A stretch of 64,000 bases of DNA from Thalassobium sp. (GTDB lineage Bacteria; Pseudomonadota; Gammaproteobacteria; Pseudomonadales; Oceanobacteraceae): the NCBI GenBank assembly GCA_002733205.1, contig NVUW01000003.1, forward strand, positions 430,249 to 494,248, written 5' to 3'. This document shows, piece by piece, positions 35,685 through 45,370 of this stretch (position 1 is its first letter; every line of letters begins with the position of its first letter). The translations under genes and the position numbers were made by a program. The notes below the pieces were generated by a model. That model ran no database searches, had not been told where the DNA came from, and saw only the letters and a list, made by a program, of their open reading frames with translations.

Positions 35685-35988
35685 AGACGCTCCGAAAATC
35701 CGCGGGCATCTTGCCCACATTTAACCGGCAGTGCAGACCATCAGCAGCTCCGGAATGGTTTTACATTACAAGTGAGCATGCGCACCAGTGCCCTGCCAGG
35801 CTGCCCATCCGCAAGTCAGCTCCCTGTATTTGCAGTGACTCTGCCACAAAAAACGCTCGCCGGTCATATTTTTGAATATTAATTTGTCAGCAAGTGCATT
35901 GATATGCACAGATGTTGCGGTGTATGAGCCAAGTGCTGGCATGTTAAAGCGCGACGATAGGACACAGAGCGGTAAGAGCGCATCCGTT

Positions 35989-36027
35989 TCTCAAACCCCA
36001 GGCACAAAAAAAGGCGACCCTGAGGTC
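35989..36027. repeat. 39-bp direct repeat, left copy of the aceA terminator flank
   Basis: 38 of 39 bases match 36591-36629 (CTCAAACCCCAGGCAC, an A-run, GGCGACCCT). The right copy continues into the complete aceA terminator, while this left copy stops in the middle of the stem. The two copies enclose the inverted element at 36029-36495. Confidence 0.85.
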
Positions 36028-36028
36028 C

Positions 36029-36495
36029 ACTGTTGCCCCACAGTTTGGCGTGACATTGTGTCACTCCAAACCGTACTATTAATTGACTACTGTTTTTCAA
36101 TCTGAAACGCCTTTCCGGGGCAAGCCCCTGGCCCCCTACAAGGAGAGGTATCTCCTTACGATCCTCTCTTTTCGGCGCGTCCGGCTTCATCCAGCCAACT
36201 GCAATGATTATGCGGCACGCAAAACAATGACTCCGGGCATCCATGCCCTTCACCGTTCGGGCCAGCCTGCGGCTGTTGAAATGGCTCCTGCCATTTAATC
36301 CGCCCCGGAACGACGCTTTAAAACACCCATAATTTGTATCGTTCCGGGGCAGGGTTTTGCTCTGAAGGCCGCAGAATCATCTGGTTGACTGGCGCCGCAC
36401 GATCGCCGTTTTTAGTCATCCGCTCAGCCGTATTTCAACGGAAACCGTGTTTGAAACATGATATTTAAAAGGAAACGTTTGATCTGAAAAGCGGC
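36029..36495. repeat. Second, inverted copy of the hairpin-rich element
   Basis: Reverse complement of 25500-25891 with roughly 90 per cent identity by eye, plus a segment of about 72 bp (36229-36300) that is absent from the other copy. It keeps the same stems, including GTTTGGAGTGACA with TGTCACTCCAAAC and CGCCCCGGAACGA with TCGTTCCGGGGC. No gene is credible here. Confidence 0.8.
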
Positions 36496-36607
36496 ATTGC
36501 GGTGATGGTTTTCTGCGCCCTGCTTTTCATAAGAGACACCAGTAACTGGTTGGTTTATTGACTTAGTGGTCACCGCCCAGTCTTTCCATATCTCAAACCC
36601 CAGGCAC

Positions 36608-36632
36608 AAAAAAAGGCGACCCTAAGGTCGCC
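36608..36632 (-). terminator. aceA terminator
   Basis: GGCGACC-TTAG-GGTCGCC stem on the minus strand followed by seven T, about 40 bp downstream of the aceA stop codon. Confidence 0.85.
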
Positions 36633-36671
36633 TTTTTCGAACACTAACGTGTCAGCAATACCTAATCGAAA

Positions 36672-38273
36672 TTAGATGTTGTTGAACTGGTTAGAAGTGT
36701 TCTTAGCACCACCGGCTTTCAGAGCGTTCTCACCAGCAAAGTATTCTTTGTGGTCGTCGCCGATGTCAGAACCGGACATGTTCTGGTGTTTAACGCAAGC
36801 GATACCCTGACGGATTTCTTTACGCTGAACGCCAGCAACATAACCCAGCATACCGGCTTCACCGAAGTACTCTTTCGCCAGGTTGTCTACAGACAACGCA
36901 GTGGTGTGGTAAGTCGGCAGAGTGATCAGGTGATGGAAGATGTTCGCTTCACGTGAAGATTCAGCCTGGAAGCCCTGGATACGCTTATCAGCTTCTGCAG
37001 CCAGTTCAGACGCATCGTAGTCAGCAGACATCAGCTTGGTACGGTCGTAAGCAGAAACGTCTTTACCTTCAGCTGCCCATGCATCAAAAGTCTGCTGACG
37101 GAAGCTCAGAGTCCAGTTGAAAGATGGAGAGTTGTTGTAAACCAGTTTCGCATCTGGGTGAACTTTACGAACGTCGTTCATCATGTCACGGATTTCGTGA
37201 ACAGTCGGAACAGCAGTTTCGATCCACAGCAGGTCAGCACCGGCGTTGATAGCGTGGATACAGTCGAATACGCAACGCTCATGGCCAGTACCTTCACGGA
37301 ACTGGAACAGGCCAGAAGCCAGACGCTTAGGACGAACCAGCTTGCCGTCACGGCTGATCAGCACATCGCCAGCTTTGGTTTGTTCTGGAGTTACTTCTTC
37401 AACGTCCAGGAAGGAGTTGTAGATGTCGCCTTCGTCGCCTGGCTCGTTAACCACAGCGATTTGCTTGGTCAGGCCAGCGCCTTCGGAGTCAGTACGTGCA
37501 ACGATGATACCGTCGTCAACGCCCATTTCCAGGAAAGCGTAACGCAGAGCGCGGATTTTAGAGTGGAAGTCAGCATGTGGAACGGTCACTTTACCGTCCT
37601 GGTGACCACACTGCTTCTCATCAGCAACCTGGTTTTCGATCTGCAGTGCACAAGCACCGGCTTCGATCATTTTCTTAGCCAGCAGGTAAGTCGCTTCTTC
37701 GTTACCGAAACCAGCGTCAATATCAGCGATAACCGGTACGATGTGAGTTTCGTAGTTGTCGATTTTTGCTTGAACGGCGTCAGCTTTAGCAGCATCGCCA
37801 GCAGCGCGTGCAGCGTCCAGTTCACGGAACAGACCACCCAGTTCACGTGCATCAGCCTGACGCAGGAACTTGTACAGTTCTTCGATCAGGTCAGCAACAA
37901 CGGTTTTCTCGTGCATAGACTGGTCAGGCAGTGGACCGAAGTCAGAACGCAGAGCAGCAACCATCCAGCCAGACAGGTACAGGTATTTACGTTCGGTAGT
38001 ACCGAAGTGCTTCTTGATAGAGATCAGCTTCTGCTGACCTACGAAACCGTGCCAGCAACCCAGAGACTGAGTGTATTTGGTTTTGTCTGCATCGAATGCA
38101 GCCATGTCGCGACGCATGATGCCAGCGGTGTACTTAGCGATATCCAGACCAGTTTTGAACTTGTTCTGAATGCGCATACGGGCTGCATATTCTGGGGTGA
38201 TAGCGTCCCAAGAGGCACCATTCTGTTCTTTCAGAGCTGCTACGGCTTTGATTTCGTCTTGATAAGCTGACAT
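36672..38273 (-). CDS. aceA: Isocitrate lyase
   Basis: 533 residues, the long form typical of Pseudomonas and related bacteria. Cleaves isocitrate to succinate and glyoxylate in the glyoxylate bypass. Key motifs: KQCGHQDGK with the catalytic Cys, WHGFVGQQ, VARTDSEGAG, IETAVPTVHEI and NNSPSFNWTLSF. The codon choice looks uniform and highly biased, as in strongly expressed genes. No malate synthase gene is nearby. A terminator follows, and the 3' flank has been duplicated and invaded by repeats. A long open frame on the opposite strand is a shadow of this codon bias. Confidence 0.97.
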   Translation of the reverse strand: MSAYQDEIKAVAALKEQNGASWDAITPEYAARMRIQNKFKTGLDIAKYTAGIMRRDMAAFDADKTKYTQSLGCWHGFVGQQKLISIKKHFGTTERKYLYLSGWMVAALRSDFGPLPDQSMHEKTVVADLIEELYKFLRQADARELGGLFRELDAARAAGDAAKADAVQAKIDNYETHIVPVIADIDAGFGNEEATYLLAKKMIEAGACALQIENQVADEKQCGHQDGKVTVPHADFHSKIRALRYAFLEMGVDDGIIVARTDSEGAGLTKQIAVVNEPGDEGDIYNSFLDVEEVTPEQTKAGDVLISRDGKLVRPKRLASGLFQFREGTGHERCVFDCIHAINAGADLLWIETAVPTVHEIRDMMNDVRKVHPDAKLVYNNSPSFNWTLSFRQQTFDAWAAEGKDVSAYDRTKLMSADYDASELAAEADKRIQGFQAESSREANIFHHLITLPTYHTTALSVDNLAKEYFGEAGMLGYVAGVQRKEIRQGIACVKHQNMSGSDIGDDHKEYFAGENALKAGGAKNTSNQFNNI

Positions 38274-38497
38274 GAGTCAATCCTTTCAACATTGTGGGTG
38301 GGGTACGTCTGTCCTGGCGGCCTCAATGACTGCGGGCAGTACGTTAAATGCAGGCGAATAGTAGTGACTTCCCCCCCATAATTGAAATCAATACTATGTA
38401 TACCTGACATTTTTGGTGTGAATGGGGAAGAAATAAGGAAAAAGAGGAGAGAATTCCCGCCAATAAGGCCGGAAGAAAGGGCTGAAAACACGAATGA

Positions 38498-39442
38498 TTA
38501 AGCCTTCACGGGGAGTCTGACGGTAAACGTCGCACCCTCGCCGGGTTTGCTTTTAACGCTGATTTCACCACCGTGTTCCTGCACCATGCCATGGGAAATC
38601 GACAACCCCAACCCCGTGCCCTCGCCCACAGGTTTGGTGGTAAAAAACGGGGTGAACAAGTGGCGCATATGCTCTTCACTGATACCGCAACCGTTATCGC
38701 TGACGGCGACTTCAATCCAGCCATCCACCAGCCGGCTGCTGATACGGATCAGACCATTTTCCGGCACCGCCTGATTGGCATTGGCAATCAGGTTGGTGAA
38801 CACCTGATTAAGCTTGCCAAAATAGCCCTGAATAACCGGCAGCTCGCCGTAATCGACCTCGACCTGCGCATGATACTTGGTCTGATTATTCAGAATATTC
38901 AGCGCCCCTCGCAGGCAGTCATTCACATCCACCGGCGCTTTTTCGCCATCTTCCTGACGGATAAACGATTTGAGATCGGCCACAATTTGCTTAACCCGCT
39001 CCAGTCCTTCAATGGTTTCCAAGGCCAGGCTTTGGTAATCACTGAGCAGGTAAGCAATATCAAACTGTAATAAGGCATTACGCCAGCCATCCCGCAGAGA
39101 GTCGGCGGTTTCGCCTTTGGCAATGACGCCATCCATGTAATTCAGAAAACGTTGTATATCCTGCAGACCTTCCACCAGGCTGGAAAAATTGCTGTAGATA
39201 TAACCCAGCGGATTATTAATTTCGTGTGCGACCCCCGCCGCCAAAACCCCCAGAGAGGCCATTTTCTCGGATTGCACAACAATCTGCTGCTGTTCCTGCA
39301 GGTTGCGGTTAACTTCCTTCAGTTGCTCGTTGGCCAGGAAAAGTTCGCGCGAACGATCTTCCAGCAATTGCTCCGCTTGTTTGCGCAATTGTTTTTCACG
39401 CAGATAGGCTTTTCCGTAATCGGTTTCAGGCATCGCGACCAT
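38498..39442 (-). CDS. Sensor histidine kinase paired with H-NOX
   Basis: 314 residues, soluble. A coiled coil (about 15-60) leads to the HisKA H-box GVAAGVAHEINNPLG and a HATPase domain with N box (NLIANANQAV), G1 (VSDNGCGI), F (LFTPFFTTKP) and G2 (GEGTGLGLS). No sensor domain of its own. Its start codon overlaps the H-NOX stop (TAATG), so the two are translated together; the kinase should be regulated by NO-bound H-NOX, as in other HnoX-HnoK pairs. No response regulator lies nearby. Confidence 0.93.
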   Translation of the reverse strand: MVAMPETDYGKAYLREKQLRKQAEQLLEDRSRELFLANEQLKEVNRNLQEQQQIVVQSEKMASLGVLAAGVAHEINNPLGYIYSNFSSLVEGLQDIQRFLNYMDGVIAKGETADSLRDGWRNALLQFDIAYLLSDYQSLALETIEGLERVKQIVADLKSFIRQEDGEKAPVDVNDCLRGALNILNNQTKYHAQVEVDYGELPVIQGYFGKLNQVFTNLIANANQAVPENGLIRISSRLVDGWIEVAVSDNGCGISEEHMRHLFTPFFTTKPVGEGTGLGLSISHGMVQEHGGEISVKSKPGEGATFTVRLPVKA

Positions 39443-39981
39443 TACCTCTCAAGCTTGATGTGCAGACTGCAACAGTCGGCACCCTGATGCATACAGGGAT
39501 CATGTTGCAGTTGATATTGCTCGCCAAAATGTCTGGCACTGCCGGCGATCAGGCCTTCAGCCAGGCGACACAGCTTGCGTGGCGAGCGGTAATTCATGGT
39601 GATTTCGTCGCTGCTCTGGTGGTCATAGGTAAAACCCGGCAGCGTGGCGTCCGGATAGAGCTTTCTTACTTCGACATGAACAATCCGGTCGATCGACACC
39701 AGAAAGTTAATCAGCCCGCTGGCGTTATCAAAGAAGGCCGGAAAGCGGGCATAAAATTCTTTCACCATAAATTCACCGAAGGCAAAAACCAGCTCATCAA
39801 CGGGTTTACCGGTTACCTCACTGGCGGCGGCCACCAGCCCTAACAGCTCAGCATCCGGATAGGTCTGGGTTGACAGATACAAGCCTTCCGAACCAGCCTG
39901 TTCAAGTACGGCATTCCAGCCAGCCAGACCGAATTGCTCTTCGACCATATCGCGTAAAATATCGAAAACCACACCTTTCAT
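39442..39981 (-). CDS. H-NOX (haem NO-binding) protein
   Basis: 179 residues, starting with the typical MKGVVFDIL after GGGG. The proximal haem ligand is His102 (VHVEVRKLYP), and Y131-x-S133-x-R135 (YRSPR) binds the haem propionates. Cys138, His160, Cys163 and Cys171 match the structural zinc site known in Shewanella-type H-NOX. Leu140 rather than Tyr sits at the distal position that would favour oxygen binding, so an NO-selective sensor is predicted. It is translationally coupled to the histidine kinase. Confidence 0.95.
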   Translation of the reverse strand: MKGVVFDILRDMVEEQFGLAGWNAVLEQAGSEGLYLSTQTYPDAELLGLVAAASEVTGKPVDELVFAFGEFMVKEFYARFPAFFDNASGLINFLVSIDRIVHVEVRKLYPDATLPGFTYDHQSSDEITMNYRSPRKLCRLAEGLIAGSARHFGEQYQLQHDPCMHQGADCCSLHIKLER

Positions 39982-40271
39982 AGAGAGCCCCCGCACTGGC
40001 ACAGCAGGCTATGCCCGCCTTGCAAACGTTGCGTCAGAAAAGCGCAAAGGGCACATCCCATGCGCAATACGGTGCATTGCGCACGCTGCCAACCGCGATC
40101 CCGGGGGTGAAAACTGACAGGCAATGTGTAAGTCCGGAGTAAGGACATAGGGCACCCGATCTGACTGATATGACTTCAGTTTAGCCAATCAATTCTGTGG
40201 CACCCTTGCCTGATACCTGACTATCAGAAGAAAAGGATCTTAATAAGACTGTTTTAAGAAATTACAGACGC

Positions 40272-41474
40272 TTAAACAAACTCGGCTGCCGCAACCGCAC
40301 TCGACCACGCCCATTGAAAATTAAAGCCACCCAGATGTCCGGTGACATCGACCACCTCTCCGATAAAGAACAAGCCGGGAAAGCGTTGCACTTCCATGGT
40401 TTTGGACGACAGCTCGTCGGTATCCACGCCGCCTAACGCCACCTCAGCGGTGCGGTAGCCTTCCGTACCGGCGGGTTTAACCTGCCATTCATGCAAACTT
40501 TGCGCGATGACATCCATATCGGCACCGGACAGCTGCGCTAACGTGCTCTGCTGCCAGGCAGAAGACGCCAGCCATTTCTCGGCAAATTTTTGTGTGGTCA
40601 GCTCTGCCAGCCAGTTTTTCAACGACAGTTTGGGGCGCTCGTGTTGTTGCTGACGCAGCAGACCGGCAACCTCATGATCTGGCAGCAGATTAATGTTCAG
40701 GCTTTGTCCGGCCTGCCAATAGGATGAAATCTGCAGCATGGCCGGACCACTGAGGCCACGGTGGGTAAACAGCATATCGTCGCGGAAGCTCTGCCCGGCA
40801 CAGGCCACATCAACATTCAGCGCACTGCCGGACAAAGATTCACTAAGTTGTTTGTTACGGTCGGTCAGGGTGAATGGCACCAGACCGGCGCGCGGCGCAT
40901 ACACGTTAAGACCAAACTGCTGTGCCAGCTCATAGCCAAAGCCCGTTGCTCCCAGTGTGGGGATGGATGGCCCACCGCTGGCGACCACCAACGATTCACA
41001 GCCCAGCCACACACTCCCACCCCTGAGCTGGTAACGACAGCCTTGCTGAGTGCATTGCGCAACCGCACTGACCGGCGTATCCAGCCGGATCTGTACGCCC
41101 TGCTGTTCGCACTCGCTCAGCAGCAGATTAAGAATGTCGGAGGCTTTGTTATCACAGAACAACTGGCCGTCTTTTTTCTCGTGATAGGCCACGCCATAAC
41201 GCTCCACCAGCGCAATAAAGTCCCACTGGGTATAGCGCTTGAGGGCCGATTTACAGAAATGCGGGTTATGGCTCAGATATTTATCCGGGGCCACAAAGTA
41301 GTTGGTGAAGTTACAGCGCCCACCACCCGACATCAGAATTTTTTTACCGGCTTTATTGGCATGATCCAGCACCAGTACGGAACGGCCGCGGGCTGCCGCC
41401 TGGGCGGCGCACATTAAACCGGCGGCACCGGCACCAATGACGATCACATCAAATTTCTGTAGCATTTCGGTCAT
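40272..41474 (-). CDS. YhiN/HI0933-family FAD-dependent oxidoreductase
   Basis: 400 residues, flavoprotein. GxGxxG dinucleotide motif VIGAGAAGLMCA near residues 12-23, LMSGGGRCNFTN characteristic of the HI0933-like family, internal VVASGGPSIPTLGATGFGY, and FFIGEVVDVTGHLGGFNFQWAWSSA near the end. The biological substrate of this widespread family is unknown. Monocistronic, divergent from an acyltransferase gene. Confidence 0.92.
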   Translation of the reverse strand: MTEMLQKFDVIVIGAGAAGLMCAAQAAARGRSVLVLDHANKAGKKILMSGGGRCNFTNYFVAPDKYLSHNPHFCKSALKRYTQWDFIALVERYGVAYHEKKDGQLFCDNKASDILNLLLSECEQQGVQIRLDTPVSAVAQCTQQGCRYQLRGGSVWLGCESLVVASGGPSIPTLGATGFGYELAQQFGLNVYAPRAGLVPFTLTDRNKQLSESLSGSALNVDVACAGQSFRDDMLFTHRGLSGPAMLQISSYWQAGQSLNINLLPDHEVAGLLRQQQHERPKLSLKNWLAELTTQKFAEKWLASSAWQQSTLAQLSGADMDVIAQSLHEWQVKPAGTEGYRTAEVALGGVDTDELSSKTMEVQRFPGLFFIGEVVDVTGHLGGFNFQWAWSSAVAAAEFV

Positions 41475-41551
41475 AAACTATTCAAGCGTCGTGGTCTGTA
41501 GACAAGACGCCATTATGCCATCGAATCCAACAATAAAGAGTAGTCAGCGTT

Positions 41552-42355
41552 ATGGAGTTGTTTGACCGTCAGGGGTTACTGCAGGCCACCGGCCTGACAC
41601 CACGTAAACTGGAATGGCTGCTGCGCCTGCTGAAAGGCCCAACGCTGAATCGTATTTACAACCAGCTGGATGAAAAACAGGGCATCGATATGATTGAAAA
41701 TGCCCTGCAGCATCTGAAAATTCATCTGGATTATGATCCACAGGCACTGGATGCGGCCATTCCTGCGGAAGGCCCGTTCGTTACCGTATCCAACCATCCG
41801 TTTGGTTTTCTCGACGGTGTCATTCTGCTGCTAGTGATTGGTCGTAAACGCCCGGAATTCCGTGCGGTGGCCAATTTTCTGCTGAGCTATTTCGCGCCGA
41901 TCTCCGATTTATTTATTACCGTAAATCCGTTTGAAAATTCCGGCCCGAAAGGCATGGGCGGCATGCGCAAATCGCTGGCACAACTTGAACGTGGTGAAGG
42001 CCTAGGGCTGTTCCCGGCCGGAGAGGTTTCCACCTGGTATAAAGGCCAATCGGGTATTTATGACCGCCCCTGGTCAATCTCCAGTATCCGTATGATCCGC
42101 AAAGCCGAAGTCCCGGTGATTCCGGTCTATTTTCATGGCCATAACAGCCGCAGCTTTCATATGTTCGGCAAAGTGCATCCGGCGCTGCGCACGCTGCGGA
42201 TTCCGGCGGAGTTTCTGAAAAAACAGAATTCAACGATTCAGATGGGGATTGGTGAACGCATTGAGTGGGCTGAGCTGGCCGATCTGGAGAATGAAGCCAT
42301 CCGCGATTTACTGCGCCGCAAAACCTACGAGCAGGCGATTAAATTCCGCCGTTAG
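41552..42355 (+). CDS. Lysophospholipid acyltransferase family protein
   Basis: 267 residues. PlsC-type acyltransferase motifs: NHPFGFLD (NHxxxxD type) near residues 80-87, FENSGPKGMGG and LFPAGEVST. Without a strong N-terminal membrane helix it resembles glycerol/ornithine-lipid acyltransferases of the putative hemolysin group. It transfers an acyl chain to a lysolipid-type acceptor, which cannot be specified. Not part of the adjacent lpx operon, with which it is convergent. Confidence 0.85.
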   Translation: MELFDRQGLLQATGLTPRKLEWLLRLLKGPTLNRIYNQLDEKQGIDMIENALQHLKIHLDYDPQALDAAIPAEGPFVTVSNHPFGFLDGVILLLVIGRKRPEFRAVANFLLSYFAPISDLFITVNPFENSGPKGMGGMRKSLAQLERGEGLGLFPAGEVSTWYKGQSGIYDRPWSISSIRMIRKAEVPVIPVYFHGHNSRSFHMFGKVHPALRTLRIPAEFLKKQNSTIQMGIGERIEWAELADLENEAIRDLLRRKTYEQAIKFRR

Positions 42356-42376
42356 CCGCGTCTAAAAAACACAGCA

Positions 42377-43000
42377 TTAATCTTTCAGCAAGGCTTTTAC
42401 AGGTGCATAACTGCGCCGGTGAATTTCACACGGCCCCAGCGCCTGCAGCGCTTCCATATGCACTGCCGTGCCATAGCCTTTATGTTTGGCAAAACCGTAA
42501 CCCGGATACTGTTTATCCAGCTCCAGCATTTCACGATCGCGCTGAACCTTCGCCAGTACCGAAGCGGCAGAAATCGCCGTCACCAGACTGTCGCCTTTAA
42601 TAATGGTGGTTACATCCAAAGTCGTTTGCGGCGCTTTATTGCCATCCACCAACGCGTGCTGACAAGGCAGTTTAAGGCCATCAATCGCGCGGCTCATGGC
42701 CAGCATGCGCGCATTAAGAATATTCAGCTGATCAATTTCTTCAACGGTTGCGCGGGCAATGCAGTAATCGAGCGCTTTTTCACGGATTTCATCGAATAGC
42801 TTTTCACGTTTTTTTTCCGTGAGTTTTTTCGAATCATTCAATCCTTCAATCGGATTTTCCGGGTCGAGAATCACAGCGGCAGCCATGACATCGCCACATA
42901 AGGGACCTGCACCGGCTTCGTCCACGCCACAATAGGGAATGCCCTGCTGACACAGGGATGCTTCGATTTCGGTCTGATAGTCGGTGACAGTGTCGGTCAT
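42377..43000 (-). CDS. rnhB: Ribonuclease HII
   Basis: 207 residues. Removes ribonucleotides from RNA-DNA hybrids. Metal-binding acidic residues occur in [14 protein letters not shown] (Asp-Glu), AVIL and GNKAPQ (DGNK), with the SVLAKVQRD motif. Last gene of the lpxD-fabZ-lpxA-lpxB-rnhB run; its start overlaps the lpxB stop by one base (TAATG), implying coupling. dnaE, which often follows, is not here. Confidence 0.97.
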   Translation of the reverse strand: MTDTVTDYQTEIEASLCQQGIPYCGVDEAGAGPLCGDVMAAAVILDPENPIEGLNDSKKLTEKKREKLFDEIREKALDYCIARATVEEIDQLNILNARMLAMSRAIDGLKLPCQHALVDGNKAPQTTLDVTTIIKGDSLVTAISAASVLAKVQRDREMLELDKQYPGYGFAKHKGYGTAVHMEALQALGPCEIHRRSYAPVKALLKD

Positions 43001-44133
43001 TATTGATTGAGCAACGCGCTGATAGCATCCGCCGCTTCATCATCGGCATTACGCTTCAGCTGGCGATGAATAAACAGAAAAGTTTCGTGCAGCTGATGCA
43101 TGGCGTCGGAATCTTCCAGACGCACCAGCAGTGCTTCAGACAGATTTTCCGGCGTGGCGTCGTGCTGAATAAATTCCGGCACTAATTCGCGTCCGGCCAA
43201 TAAATTAGGCAGTGAAATATAAGGCTGAGTCACCAATTTTTTCAGAATGCGATAAGTCAGTGGTGCCACGATATAACTCACAACCATGGGCTTTTTCAGC
43301 AGCATGGCTTCGAGGGTTGCCGTACCAGATGCCAGCAAAATTGTATCGGCAGCGGCCATACAGGTATGCGACTGACCCAGTACCACTTTCACCGGCAGGC
43401 TGGCCGGATAAGCGGCAAGCATGGCTTCGATCTGGTTACGACGCTCGACCGAAGCGGCCGGAATAATAAATTGCAGGTCGTTGCGTTTCAGCAACATACG
43501 CTCAGCAGTCTGCAGAAACAAAGCCCCCAGACGCTCAACCTCACCACTGCGGCTGCCGGGCATCAGGCACACAACAGGGCGTTTGTTATCGAGCCCGAGA
43601 TCTTCCCGTGCCGGCGCAACCGGGGTATCAAACGGAATTTTATCGGCCAGGTGATGACCGACAAATTTCACCGGTACCTGATGTTTCTCGTAGAATTTGG
43701 CTTCAAACGGAAACAGCGTCAGCATCAGATCAACAGCTTTAGCTATTTTGAAGACACGTTTTTCTCGCCACGCCCAGACCGAGGGACTGACGTAATGAGC
43801 GGTTTTAATACCGGCTTCACGTAATTGTTGTTCAAGGCTGAGATTAAAATCCGGCGCATCGATACCAATAAAGACATCCGGCGGATTTTTCTTCCACAGT
43901 TTGACCAGATCGCGACGCACTTTCAGCAGTTCGAATAAACGCCCCAGTACTTCCACCAGCCCCATCACCGATAAACGCTCCATCGGTACAAAGCTTTTGA
44001 AGCCCTGCGCCTGCATCAATGGACCGCCGATACCTTCAAATTCGGCATCAGGGTAACGGGCTTTAAGGGATTTAATCAGGCCTGCGCCGAGCATATCGCC
44101 CGACGTCTCACCGGCAACAATGGCAATACGCAT
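43000..44133 (-). CDS. lpxB: Lipid-A-disaccharide synthase
   Basis: 377 residues. Condenses UDP-2,3-diacylglucosamine with lipid X to make the lipid A disaccharide. The N-terminal [31 protein letters not shown] and [11 protein letters not shown] motifs are all present. 2 bp after lpxA and coupled to rnhB. Confidence 0.97.
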   Translation of the reverse strand: MRIAIVAGETSGDMLGAGLIKSLKARYPDAEFEGIGGPLMQAQGFKSFVPMERLSVMGLVEVLGRLFELLKVRRDLVKLWKKNPPDVFIGIDAPDFNLSLEQQLREAGIKTAHYVSPSVWAWREKRVFKIAKAVDLMLTLFPFEAKFYEKHQVPVKFVGHHLADKIPFDTPVAPAREDLGLDNKRPVVCLMPGSRSGEVERLGALFLQTAERMLLKRNDLQFIIPAASVERRNQIEAMLAAYPASLPVKVVLGQSHTCMAAADTILLASGTATLEAMLLKKPMVVSYIVAPLTYRILKKLVTQPYISLPNLLAGRELVPEFIQHDATPENLSEALLVRLEDSDAMHQLHETFLFIHRQLKRNADDEAADAISALLNQ

Positions 44134-44135
44134 GA

Positions 44136-44906
44136 TTATCGGATAATGCCCCGTGAAGCGGCCTGCAGGCTTTCGACCAACTGCCGCACGCCATCGTCCT
44201 GTTCAGCCTGCGGCACCAGTACTTCCAGCGCTTCGGCCAGTGTCAGGCCCTGACGGTACAGGGTTTTATACGCACTGCGTATCAGCTTAATGCTTTCTTT
44301 GCTGAAACCACGGCGTTTCAGACCTTCGCTGTTAATGCCGTGTGGCGTCGCCGGATAACCCAGCGCCATCACATAGGCAGGAATATCTTTTAAAACAACG
44401 GTGCCGGCACCACACATCGAGTGCGCGCCAATCAGGCAGAACTGGTGCACCTGTGTGGCACCGCCCAGAATGGCCCAATCACCGATTTTTACATGGCCGG
44501 CAACGTTGGTGTCGTTCGCCAGAATACAATTATCACCAATCACGGCATCGTGAGCGACATGCACATTCACCATAAACAGGTTATTGCTGCCGACGATGGT
44601 GGTGCCGTTATCCTGCACCGTTCCACGGTGAAAGGTACAGGCTTCACGGATCACGTTGTTATCGCCAATCACCAGCGTGGTTGGCTCACCGGCGTATTTT
44701 TTGTCCTGGCATTCTTCGCCAATACTGGAAAACTGAAAAATACGATTGTTTTTACCAATCGTTGTTGGCCCGCGCACAATAACGTGCGGGCCAATTACCG
44801 TGCCTTCGCCGATTTCTACGTCCGGGCCGATAATGGAAAAAGGACCAATTTCCACGTTTGCCGCAATGCGGGCACCGGGATCAACGATGGCTCTCGGGTC
44901 TATCAT
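44136..44906 (-). CDS. lpxA: UDP-N-acetylglucosamine O-acyltransferase
   Basis: 256 residues, left-handed parallel beta-helix built of hexapeptide repeats ([15 protein letters not shown]-like [15 protein letters not shown]). The catalytic His is in [13 protein letters not shown]. Adds the first acyl chain to UDP-GlcNAc in lipid A synthesis. Its start overlaps the fabZ stop by 4 bp. Confidence 0.97.
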   Translation of the reverse strand: MIDPRAIVDPGARIAANVEIGPFSIIGPDVEIGEGTVIGPHVIVRGPTTIGKNNRIFQFSSIGEECQDKKYAGEPTTLVIGDNNVIREACTFHRGTVQDNGTTIVGSNNLFMVNVHVAHDAVIGDNCILANDTNVAGHVKIGDWAILGGATQVHQFCLIGAHSMCGAGTVVLKDIPAYVMALGYPATPHGINSEGLKRRGFSKESIKLIRSAYKTLYRQGLTLAEALEVLVPQAEQDDGVRQLVESLQAASRGIIR

Positions 44907-45370
44907 GCTTGCTCCAGATCTCTCTCAGCACAGGTGATTTCTGCCGCACAGACCACTTTATTATCAACAAGAGCACGGCAATCGAATTTCCAGATGCCAC
45001 GGCGTCCGCTCATAAAACGGGCTTCAAGACAAACCTGGTCACCCGGCACAATCGGGCGCTTAAAACGCACATGATCGGCACCGGCAAAATAATACAGTGT
45101 TGTTGGCTTACGATTTTCGCCCAGCATGGTCAGCCCCAGCAATCCTGCTGCCTGGGCCATAGCTTCCAGCGTTAATACGCCGGGCATGATTGGGTGTCCG
45201 GGGAAATGGCCATTAAAGAACTCTTCATTAATGGTGACATTTTTAAGCACCCGGATATTGGCGCCGTCCTCGGCGTCAAGATTAACTTCCTGAATTCGGT
45301 CAACCAACAGGAACGGATAACGATGTGGCAAAAATTCCTGTATCTGTTGAATAGTGTGCGCTGGCATCAA
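44903..45370 (-). CDS. fabZ: 3-hydroxyacyl-ACP dehydratase FabZ
   Basis: 155 residues, hot-dog fold. [11 protein letters not shown], and the catalytic motif [20 protein letters not shown] (His and Glu) are present. Dehydrates 3-hydroxyacyl-ACP in fatty acid synthesis, balancing acyl chains with lipid A synthesis. Overlaps lpxD and lpxA by 4 bp on each side. Confidence 0.97.
   Translation of the reverse strand: MMPAHTIQQIQEFLPHRYPFLLVDRIQEVNLDAEDGANIRVLKNVTINEEFFNGHFPGHPIMPGVLTLEAMAQAAGLLGLTMLGENRKPTTLYYFAGADHVRFKRPIVPGDQVCLEARFMSGRRGIWKFDCRALVDNKVVCAAEITCAERDLEQA

Noticed and set aside
37158..38270. Long open frame (370 codons) antisense to aceA
   Set aside because: It is the mirror of the strongly biased codon use of aceA; the sequence has no family resemblance and no Shine-Dalgarno.
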